A stretch of 8,535 nt of DNA from Deltaproteobacteria bacterium UBA6967 (GTDB lineage: Bacteria; SAR324; NAC60-12). Below are positions 1 through 5,659 of the stretch, piece by piece (the stretch's first letter is position 1; each line of letters begins with the position of its first letter). A model generated the notes under the pieces. That model saw only the letters and a program-made list of their open reading frames with translations, was not told the DNA's origin and made no database searches. The position numbers were made by a program, and so were the translations under genes. The stretch lies in assembly GCA_002450295.1 (NCBI GenBank), contig DJYX01000252.1:1-8535 (forward strand). The letters are read 5' to 3'.

Positions 1-2
1 TA

Positions 3-473
3 CCTGATGGGTCGTTTGGCCAGGTTGTGATCCAAACTCCAGAGTTTGTTCAGATCAAATCAAGAGAAATGATCCGTACTTTTTTGGTCAGTGATTATCT
101 AAACTTGGGTATCAAAAATCTTTCGATGGGTGCCTTTGCCTGTGTAGGAAATTTTGGAATCAGCCTTGAACACCAGGAGATCTGCTTGGATCTCGTGCCG
201 AATGCGTTTGAACGATCAGTTGGGCTGTTCATCGACCAAAATGGGCTACAACCATTTTTAGAAGAGTTGAGTGTCGAATTGAGTTCAATTCAGTCGGGAT
301 CGATTCAATACTTTCTCTATGTCAGAATGAAGAGCCCTGCCGCAAAATACTACTGGAAAATCCTCAGAATCATGCAGCAAGCCTGTGTGGCCACCTGCAA
401 CAGTGAAAGGTGGAAAGTGAAAAATCCTGACATTACCTTTCAAGTGCCTCCTCCGGATTTTCCTCAAAAATGA
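3..473 (+). CDS. Hypothetical protein, 5' end cut by the window edge
   Basis: I do not recognise this protein. The reading frame is open back to the left edge, so the gene most likely begins outside the window. A GTG at 27 and an ATG at 69 are possible internal starts, but neither has a convincing ribosome site. The visible part is about 156 residues, with no signal peptide and no membrane segment. It reads as a soluble mixed alpha/beta protein: a strand-rich half (motifs SMGAFACVGNFGISLEHQE and CLDLVPNAFE), a more helical part (AAKYYWKILRIMQQAC) and a proline-rich tail ending PPPDFPQK. It has four cysteines but no CxxC pair. It converges with the ytfJ-like gene across a 16-base gap that holds no terminator-like hairpin. 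That it is a real gene rests on the long open frame and protein-like composition. Confidence 0.6.
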   Translation, partial: PDGSFGQVVIQTPEFVQIKSREMIRTFLVSDYLNLGIKNLSMGAFACVGNFGISLEHQEICLDLVPNAFERSVGLFIDQNGLQPFLEELSVELSSIQSGSIQYFLYVRMKSPAAKYYWKILRIMQQACVATCNSERWKVKNPDITFQVPPPDFPQK

Positions 474-489
474 CTGATCAGGCTACCAA

Positions 490-1041
490 TCAATTGAATC
501 CGCTTTTCACAGCCGCAAGCATTTGCTTGATCTGTGAGTCGTTCAACTGACCATCCACGCTGAAGAGCACCTTCCCCTGCTTGTCAAAAATCACAATGTC
601 ATTGTTGTGGTCGCCTAGACCCCACTCATTCACCAAGACTTTCTTGTAGTCCATCACGTAGAGGGTGTTTTGATATTCCTTCTGTTTGTCCTCTAGCTTG
701 CCCTGGATTAGAAAATTTGGGAGGAGCGTGGCATCCATGTTGATCACCGCTACAGAGCGAACTTGGTCAGACGGCAGATCCGCATTCTTTAGTGCCTCAC
801 TGGCAGCGTTGTTCATATCACTCTCATCTGGATCCACATAAAAAAGGATCGTAACGTACCCTTTGAAACGGTCGCTTTTCCAAGGGCCACCACCATCAAC
901 TAATTTCCCCAATTCACCTTGAAGAGTGATGGTTTTTGGTGTTGAACCAACAGGAAGTTCAGCATTAGAAACAATTGGAGCAAACAAAATACTCAACCCG
1001 AGCAGACGCACTTTCCAGGCTCTATTCTTGGATTCAATCAT
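490..1041 (-). CDS. ytfJ: YtfJ-family secreted thioredoxin-fold protein
   Basis: The predicted 183-residue protein resembles E. coli YtfJ, a periplasmic protein of unknown function. The N-terminus is a signal peptide: basic MIESKNRAWKVR, a hydrophobic core, and a likely cut after SNA near residue 27. Features recalled from YtfJ are a long middle segment with LPSDQVRSVAVINMDAT (about 89-105), then NEWGLGDHNNDIVIFDKQGKV (about 138-158), then VDGQL and a C-terminal helix. The family has a thioredoxin-like fold. This copy has no cysteine at all, so thiol redox chemistry is unlikely. I chose the ATG at 1041 because GAGG lies 7 bases upstream and the signal peptide then starts normally. A longer frame from a TTG at 1089 adds 16 unconvincing residues. 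It is transcribed away from the BamA-like gene. Family assignment is from remembered similarity. Confidence 0.75.
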   Translation of the reverse strand: MIESKNRAWKVRLLGLSILFAPIVSNAELPVGSTPKTITLQGELGKLVDGGGPWKSDRFKGYVTILFYVDPDESDMNNAASEALKNADLPSDQVRSVAVINMDATLLPNFLIQGKLEDKQKEYQNTLYVMDYKKVLVNEWGLGDHNNDIVIFDKQGKVLFSVDGQLNDSQIKQMLAAVKSGFN

Positions 1042-1048
1042 CTTACAA

Positions 1049-1052
1049 CCTC
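1049..1052 (-). promoter_or_regulatory. Ribosome binding site of the ytfJ-like gene
   Basis: The minus strand reads GAGG here, 7 bases before the ATG at 1041. It decides the start against the upstream in-frame TTG at 1089, which has no such site. Confidence 0.6.
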
Positions 1053-1081
1053 GCTTATTTTGAAAATTTGAGACAGCACAC

Positions 1082-1141
1082 CCAATCAAATCTAAGCTAA
1101 TTTGAAATTTATTACTCGATAAAAATAGTAGTTTTGATTGG
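1082..1141. repeat. Inverted repeat A (9-bp perfect arms)
   Basis: CCAATCAAA at 1082-1090 is the exact reverse complement of TTTGATTGG at 1133-1141, with 42 bases between. The left arm lies about 40 bases upstream of the ytfJ-like start codon. It could be an operator or part of an RNA fold in the ytfJ-like leader. In such AT-rich DNA, chance is a real alternative. Confidence 0.35.
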
Positions 1142-1155
1142 AACTATTCGAGTAA
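1112..1155. repeat. Inverted repeat B (8-bp arms plus 5-bp inner stem)
   Basis: TTACTCGA at 1112-1119 pairs exactly with TCGAGTAA at 1148-1155. Inside it, ATAGT (1125-1129) pairs with ACTAT (1143-1147), leaving a 5-base bulge on the left side and a 13-base loop. The 13 pairs could form a hairpin or a regulator site. No T-tract follows, so it is not a terminator. Confidence 0.4.
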
Positions 1156-1311
1156 AACTTGATTTGAATTATCTCATTCAACAAAAAATTAATGAAAATC
1201 AAGAAGCCATGGAAAACTATCTATTTCTAAGAAGATTATCTTTAGTTCTAGTTTTTGAGAATAAGAACAGCATTTGCACATGCAACTGATCAATCTAATA
1301 TATTGAAATTC

Positions 1312-1320
1312 TGATAGAAT
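1312..1320 (+). promoter_or_regulatory. Candidate extended -10 promoter for the BamA-like gene
   Basis: TGATAGAAT fits the extended -10 form TGnTATAAT with one mismatch. Transcription would start near 1327, giving a leader of about 50 bases. The expected -35 position is poor, which extended -10 promoters can tolerate. An alternative is TTGCAC (1274-1279) with TAATAT (1296-1301), spaced 16 bases. Neither has been tested. Confidence 0.35.
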
Positions 1321-1366
1321 ATTCTTTTTTGAACCAACCTTCTGTTATTTTTCCTCAAATGTAAAT

Positions 1367-1372
1367 GAGAGG
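1367..1372 (+). promoter_or_regulatory. Ribosome binding site deciding the BamA-like start
   Basis: GAGAGG lies 4 bases before the ATG at 1377. The first in-frame ATG (1365) has no purine-rich site upstream, only a pyrimidine-rich stretch, so 1377 is preferred although the spacing is short. Confidence 0.5.
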
Positions 1373-1376
1373 TCCT

Positions 1377-2633
1377 ATGTCTCGACGAATCCTCTGGATA
1401 ATGATTCCAATGCTTCTGCTAACCAGTTTTTCAGAAGCTATCGAACGCAGACGTTCCCAATTCCCAAGAGACTTCGGATATCTGGTAGCTCCTATCCCCT
1501 ACATCTTACCCGGTGTAGGAACAGGACTTGGCGTGATTGGGGCCTTCAACAACACCTTTGACAGCACCACCGATTTTTTCTTGGTTGGGGTTGGTGGAGA
1601 TGTTGAAGGAACCATTACTGGTGTAACCGATATCGAATTGCTACCTGAGAACATTCTGCTGGATGTGACCTACGTCGGATTCAATAAGGGGTCACAAAAA
1701 CAGTATGCGCAAAGGGGAATCGATTCTGATCCAGAAGACTTCAACATCGTCGAATTACAGAATACTTCCTTGTATGGAGGTCGACTGACCTTCACCTTCC
1801 TGGAGCGCCGGCTAGAGTTCTTTACGCTCCAGTACAACATCCGCTCAGAACCCAGTGCTGTGATCTATCAAGGAAAAGAAGAGAATCGTCAGGAATACGC
1901 AGACCCGGAGCCCTTTACCTTTAAAAGGTTGACCTACGGAACCCAGATCGATGTTACGGATGACCGCTTAGATCCTCGAATGGGTGTCCGCTTTGTAGCA
2001 ACTAGGTCTGAATCTCCATCGATAGACACAGACTCTTCAGAAAGCTACACTGTCGACACTAACTTGACTGGTTACATCCCACTGCTAGAGAGTAGCACCT
2101 TTGCCATTAACTATTTTCGTTCAGATGCTACGGTGACCAAAGAAGGGGTGACTGACTATCAGTCAATTCTCGATGAATTGAGAACTAATTATGCTTGCAC
2201 AGCAGGTGATCCCTGTGATGAGAGCTTAAAGAAATTAGCAACTGATACCCAAGCAAGCAGAAAATATGGAACAGCCAGCAGCCTTGGTGGTAGCTCGCGT
2301 CTGCGTTCTTATGCTGGTGGTCGATACAGTGGAGCCCACACAGAATTCTATGGCTATGAATTTCGTTGGAACCTGACAGATGAGAACACCCCGTTTGACT
2401 TGTACTTCATTCGGGATTTCAGAACAGGATTCCAACTTGCGTTCTTTTATGAGACAGGAACAGTTGCAGAGCAGCGAGAGGATCTTTGGGCCAAGTCAAG
2501 AAATTCTACTGGGCTGGGTGCGAGACTCGTCACGGGGTCGGGGTTCATCTATCGCTTTGACGTCGCAACGGGATCTGAGGGGCAGGAAACAACGTTATTT
2601 GTTGACTATCCCTGGGGAACAATCGCGCAATAA
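1377..2633 (+). CDS. BamA/Omp85-type outer-membrane barrel, no POTRA domains
   Basis: The predicted 418-residue protein looks like an Omp85-superfamily (bacterial surface antigen D15) barrel. A signal peptide covers about residues 1-21 (hydrophobic core LWIMIPMLLL, then SFSEA). The rest is rich in alternating aromatic strands and contains two recognisable family signatures: TDDRLDPRMGVRF (about 194-206) and LGGSSRLRSYAGGRY (about 303-317). The second corresponds to the conserved VRGY/LRGY element, with Ser in place of Gly. A strand pair EFYGYEFRWNL follows. BamA and TamA carry N-terminal POTRA repeats, but here the barrel begins almost at once. Two cysteines (about 274 and 280) sit in a likely surface loop and could form a disulfide. 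The protein ends in Q, not the usual terminal aromatic residue. A starting ATG at 1365 would add four residues. It converges on lgt across 39 bases without a clear terminator. The substrate, if any, cannot be told. Confidence 0.7.
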   Translation: MSRRILWIMIPMLLLTSFSEAIERRRSQFPRDFGYLVAPIPYILPGVGTGLGVIGAFNNTFDSTTDFFLVGVGGDVEGTITGVTDIELLPENILLDVTYVGFNKGSQKQYAQRGIDSDPEDFNIVELQNTSLYGGRLTFTFLERRLEFFTLQYNIRSEPSAVIYQGKEENRQEYADPEPFTFKRLTYGTQIDVTDDRLDPRMGVRFVATRSESPSIDTDSSESYTVDTNLTGYIPLLESSTFAINYFRSDATVTKEGVTDYQSILDELRTNYACTAGDPCDESLKKLATDTQASRKYGTASSLGGSSRLRSYAGGRYSGAHTEFYGYEFRWNLTDENTPFDLYFIRDFRTGFQLAFFYETGTVAEQREDLWAKSRNSTGLGARLVTGSGFIYRFDVATGSEGQETTLFVDYPWGTIAQ

Positions 2634-2672
2634 TTTATCCAAATACCGCTGATCGGCTAATTAGTAAGCACT

Positions 2673-3584
2673 CTAGGACTTTGGTGCTGGCTCGGTGGAT
2701 TGTGCTCCTTGAGCATACTTGAGAAACAGCAGTCCAGCGATAATCATCGGTAAGCAGAGCAACTGCCCTCTGGAAATGCCGAAGCTGCCAAAAGCGAGGT
2801 CAAAGCCAATCCCCACATCCGGCATTCTGAAAAATTCGCAGAATGCTCTTGCCAAGCCATAACCCACCAAGAATGTGCCAATCAAAGTTCCGGGTCTCTT
2901 GAGGGCATCCGTACGCCAAGCAAGATGAGCCAGCACAAGAAAGAGGACGAGGCCTTCCAAGGCTGCTTCGTACAATTGACTGGGATGGCGACCCTGGCCG
3001 ATGGTGGCCGCGAGCTCGGGATATGCGCGGGCATACAATTCCACTTGTGGAAAAACGATGGCCCAGGGGACATCAGAAACCCTACCCCACAACTCTCCAT
3101 TGATGAAATTTGCCAGGCGCCCAAAGAACAAACCAATCGGCGCTGCGATGGCTATGGCGTCCCCAAGCGAGAGCAATGAGACCTTGTGACGTTGAGCATA
3201 CAGAATCACAGAGACGATCACGCCCAGCATGCCTCCATGAAAAGACATGCCACCTTTCCACATTGCAAACACACTCGCTGGGTCTGTGAGCAGATGTGGG
3301 CTGTAAAACAAGACATACCCAAGCCGGCCCCCCAACACGACTCCAAGAGTCATCCAGATTAAGAGATTTTCAGTTTCCTCCACTGGAACAGGTGGTTTCC
3401 CTCCAGGCCAACGCGCCTCTGCCAACAGCATACGGTTAACATACACCCTGCCGAGAAGTAGTCCCGCAATATAGGCTAGAGCATACCAACGCAGACTAAA
3501 GGGGCCCAGCTCCATACCAAACATTGAGATAGGGCCAAGAGTAAACAGAGCAGGATCAATCGATGGGAAGGGTAGAGCTAACAT
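2673..3584 (-). CDS. lgt: Prolipoprotein diacylglyceryl transferase (Lgt)
   Basis: Lgt is the inner-membrane enzyme that moves diacylglycerol from phosphatidylglycerol to the lipobox cysteine of prelipoproteins, the first step of lipoprotein maturation. The 303-residue, multi-membrane-segment protein has the family landmarks: RWYALAY (about 32-38), GGMSFHGG (111-118, with the essential His at 116), the signature GRLANFINGELWG (155-167), HPSQLYEA (200-207) and YGLARAFCEFFRMPD (242-256, with Arg and Glu at the positions matching E. coli R239 and E243). All key residues I know of are present, so it should be active. Near residues 16-30, LGPIS and LGPFS occur ten residues apart, a short addition compared with the usual single IGP...RWYALAY start. 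The ATG at 3584 gives the standard family N-terminus, although no good ribosome site precedes it. It follows the secreted-protein gene by 37 bases, so the two are probably co-transcribed. A sampled 60-base stretch (2881-2940) has 32 G/C, slightly above neighbouring genes. Confidence 0.95.
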   Translation of the reverse strand: MLALPFPSIDPALFTLGPISMFGMELGPFSLRWYALAYIAGLLLGRVYVNRMLLAEARWPGGKPPVPVEETENLLIWMTLGVVLGGRLGYVLFYSPHLLTDPASVFAMWKGGMSFHGGMLGVIVSVILYAQRHKVSLLSLGDAIAIAAPIGLFFGRLANFINGELWGRVSDVPWAIVFPQVELYARAYPELAATIGQGRHPSQLYEAALEGLVLFLVLAHLAWRTDALKRPGTLIGTFLVGYGLARAFCEFFRMPDVGIGFDLAFGSFGISRGQLLCLPMIIAGLLFLKYAQGAQSTEPAPKS

Positions 3585-3621
3585 GAAGACCAGTCTGGGA
3601 ATAATATCGGATTGGGATCGC

Positions 3622-4302
3622 TCAAAAAAGAGTGGGCGCGTACTTCTTCAGGTCAAAAGTATCTCTTTTGCCATTGTGATAACGAATTTGAATTTTGGAT
3701 TTGTCTATCCACTGCATCTCCAATTTTGCAGACTCGTCTTTTGGGTAAAGCTTGAGGCTCTTGATTTCTGTAGAGTCGTGGCGAATGAGATGAAGACGGA
3801 ACTCAAAAATTTGCTTGTTCCGTTCTTTTCGGGAATCTCGAATGTGGGCAAAGACCAGATGAGTTGGGGAAGCAGTGGGACTCCGCACAGACTTGTACTT
3901 CGTTTTTATGATTTCTAGTTGATCCTTGTAGGTCCTATAAATTTCAAGAATTCCGGTTTCTTTTTTTAAAATATCGTAGACTCCATAGCCCTGATTTGTC
4001 ATCGCTAGCTTGTCTTTCTCGTTGAGAAGAAGATGACCGTGATACTTGCCTTCTTCATCAATCCCTGAAACCAGCCATGATTCTGTGTTATTGATCTGAA
4101 TGAGGTCCAACCATTGAACGGTGGGACTTTGTAGTAGCAATTTCCCATCGCGATAGACGGCGTTATTCGGCTGTCCCTTTGGAAAAATTGTGAATTCTTC
4201 GACTGTTTTTACAAAGAGTGATGCATGGGAAGATTCAGCAAAGACAGGTGGACACAAGAGAATTGACAACAAAAACAGCAGGATTTGGGACATTTTTTTC
4301 AA
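3622..4302 (-). CDS. Secreted protein of unknown function
   Basis: I do not recognise this 226-residue protein. It begins with a clear signal peptide (KK charges, core ILLFLLSILL, likely cut after PVFA near residue 22) and has no lipobox cysteine, so a periplasmic or exported soluble protein is expected. The mature part is basic and strand-rich, with repeated short turns such as YRDGKLLL, DEEGKYHGHLLL and YHNGKRDTFDL. It has no cysteine and no catalytic motif I can name. The frame starts with TTG (4302), giving MKKM. The ATG at 4293 would start three residues later, and no Shine-Dalgarno sequence separates the two. It lies 37 bases upstream of lgt on the same strand, so it is probably the first gene of that transcript. 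A link to lipoprotein processing is possible but rests only on position. Confidence 0.75.
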   Translation of the reverse strand: MKKMSQILLFLLSILLCPPVFAESSHASLFVKTVEEFTIFPKGQPNNAVYRDGKLLLQSPTVQWLDLIQINNTESWLVSGIDEEGKYHGHLLLNEKDKLAMTNQGYGVYDILKKETGILEIYRTYKDQLEIIKTKYKSVRSPTASPTHLVFAHIRDSRKERNKQIFEFRLHLIRHDSTEIKSLKLYPKDESAKLEMQWIDKSKIQIRYHNGKRDTFDLKKYAPTLF

Positions 4303-4477
4303 TTGCGAGAGCTTGAAAATAAAGATTTGATTCCTATCTTGACGCCTTGTCCACGCCCTTCAAGGCAAAACCTCTAACCCGATGATGTTCCTCAACAATG
4401 TCTGATGAAACGATGATTTGGTCCCGAAAGGTTCGCACGTCCGTTGCATGACATGGATTCCTTAATCTAGACCATTT

Positions 4478-5659
4478 ATGAATGCACCTTTTCATGTGAC
4501 CTGTGCAATTCCCCGTTCTGGGCGCACACTGAATAATTTCCTTCAAAAACTAGTTGATCTTGGGGCTTCTTCTAAAGAAATTGATGCAATTCTGCAGATT
4601 CTGTCCCAAAGCAAATCAAGGAGCAGCCTAAAACTGGAAGAAGCGCTAAACTTTCTGGTAGAGGTTCGGACTAAAGCACCGAGTTGCTTCTCAGTGTTTG
4701 TTGATAGAAAGCGTTTCCATCGGCCATACCGTCTCGGATTCTTAGGTTACGATTGGCAGATTGGCCCGTACAAGCTGAGAGTGGAAGGAGAAGAACCACA
4801 CAATGGGTCTTCACTGATCCGATTGGATGAAGTCGATTTTACGGTTGTTGGATTAGATGAACTCCTCTCGATGACCCAATACTATTTAAGAGATCCATCC
4901 CGGGTTACCAAATGGGGGATGTATAATTACCATTTGGAAAAACCTACTGGAATCCGTATCGCGGGTTCAGCAATGCTCTGTAGTTACAATGAAGTTCTGC
5001 AAACAGAAATCCAAGACATCGTCGGATTTTTCCTGATCTCAAAGGTTTCTGAGAGGAAACATCCGCTGAATCTGAAAACACTCTCCAGATTTGGGCAGCA
5101 GGTCTTTGTGAAGGGACGCTACACGGGAATCGTGATGGCAGCCTACCCTAAGCTGAACATTGTTTCTGTGGAAGATGTTGAAGATGCCGTTCTGGCTGGA
5201 GAAAAAGGTTGTGTTGGCCTGGAGATCGTACAGAGTGGGTCAACCGTCAAAAGAAAGGGACTCTTTCTTCATGGTGGACCACTCTTTTTATCAGAGAGCC
5301 TTTACGTTGTTGATTATGATCGGTACGTGTCTAGTGAGGCTTTGCAGAATGTTATTGAATTATTAAATCCGGTCGGTTACTTCGAGGAAGCACGTTTAAA
5401 ACAGTTCGCCAGATGGTATCGAGCTTTAGAAATCAATCTTGGCAGTGTTTGGACGGATAAGCCTCCAATCACTGAATTGTTTTGTGAAAGTTCTGATTCA
5501 GAGCACGGGCTTCGTCCCTATCGACTCAAAACCCGACATTGGAAACCGAGTGACACCTATCAACGCGATCAAGCACAGCAAGGAATCGACCGAGCTCATA
5601 AACAGTTATTGGGCTATTACCAAAAAATTTGCGCGGAGTACCCCATTGTCAGTGTTTAG
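4478..5659 (+). CDS. Divergent HisG-like (ATP phosphoribosyltransferase-fold) protein
   Basis: The 393-residue cytoplasmic protein shows scattered HisG features. HisG joins ATP to PRPP in the first step of histidine synthesis. Near the N-terminus, CAIPRSGR (about 9-16) matches the AIPKKGR start of HisG. Next, DEVDFTVVGLDELL (about 117-130) resembles the GxxDLGITGxD segment. Then VEDAVLAG...LEIVQSGSTVKRKGL (about 234-262) follows the order of the PRPP-loop region VELAPLLG...VDIVETGxTLRxNGL, keeping G-x-T but with Glu for the conserved Asp and one extra residue. Large insertions (about 30-100) and a long C-terminal tail (about 300-393) do not fit ordinary HisG. No other his genes are nearby. 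The ATG at 4478 is the first possible start after an in-frame stop at 4463; it lacks a good ribosome site, and GTG 4496 is an alternative. The 3' end overlaps the next gene by 14 bases. It may have lost catalysis or acquired another ligand. The assignment is by eye and could be wrong. Confidence 0.5.
   Translation: MNAPFHVTCAIPRSGRTLNNFLQKLVDLGASSKEIDAILQILSQSKSRSSLKLEEALNFLVEVRTKAPSCFSVFVDRKRFHRPYRLGFLGYDWQIGPYKLRVEGEEPHNGSSLIRLDEVDFTVVGLDELLSMTQYYLRDPSRVTKWGMYNYHLEKPTGIRIAGSAMLCSYNEVLQTEIQDIVGFFLISKVSERKHPLNLKTLSRFGQQVFVKGRYTGIVMAAYPKLNIVSVEDVEDAVLAGEKGCVGLEIVQSGSTVKRKGLFLHGGPLFLSESLYVVDYDRYVSSEALQNVIELLNPVGYFEEARLKQFARWYRALEINLGSVWTDKPPITELFCESSDSEHGLRPYRLKTRHWKPSDTYQRDQAQQGIDRAHKQLLGYYQKICAEYPIVSV
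5635..5638 (+). promoter_or_regulatory. Ribosome binding site inside the HisG-like gene
   Basis: GGAG lies 7 bases before a TTG at 5646 and about 20 bases before the HisG-like stop codon. It decides the start of the next gene and suggests that its translation is coupled to the end of the upstream frame. Confidence 0.6.

Larger units (their letters stand above)
1042..1376. other. AT-rich divergent intergenic region
   Basis: This stretch of about 335 bases separates the divergently read ytfJ-like and BamA-like genes and has no credible coding frame. It is clearly richer in A and T than the genes around it. It holds two overlapping inverted repeats (1082-1141 and 1112-1155), an extended -10 candidate for the plus-strand gene (1312-1320) and the ribosome sites of both genes. 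On the minus strand, TGAGATAAT (1168-1176) resembles an extended -10 for the ytfJ-like gene, but it lies about 130 bases upstream and has no good -35 box. I see nothing else in it. Confidence 0.6.

Noticed and set aside
1042..1089. Longer N-terminus for the ytfJ-like protein from a TTG at 1089
   Set aside because: The extra 16 residues place polar and cysteine-containing sequence before a normal signal peptide, while ATG 1041 has a good ribosome site.
3583..3918. Plus-strand open frame of 111 codons
   Set aside because: It lies opposite the secreted-protein gene, which has a clear signal peptide and normal composition. This frame shows no family features.
4323..4332. AGATTTGATT shared, in inverse orientation, with 1084-1093 as a possible common regulator site
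   Set aside because: Ten-base matches are expected many times by chance in a window of this size, and the orientation relative to the two minus-strand genes differs.
4334..4546. Minus-strand open frame of 70 codons in the region between the secreted-protein and HisG-like genes
   Set aside because: It overlaps the conserved start of the HisG-like gene, has no ribosome site and has an unprotein-like composition. It looks like a chance frame.
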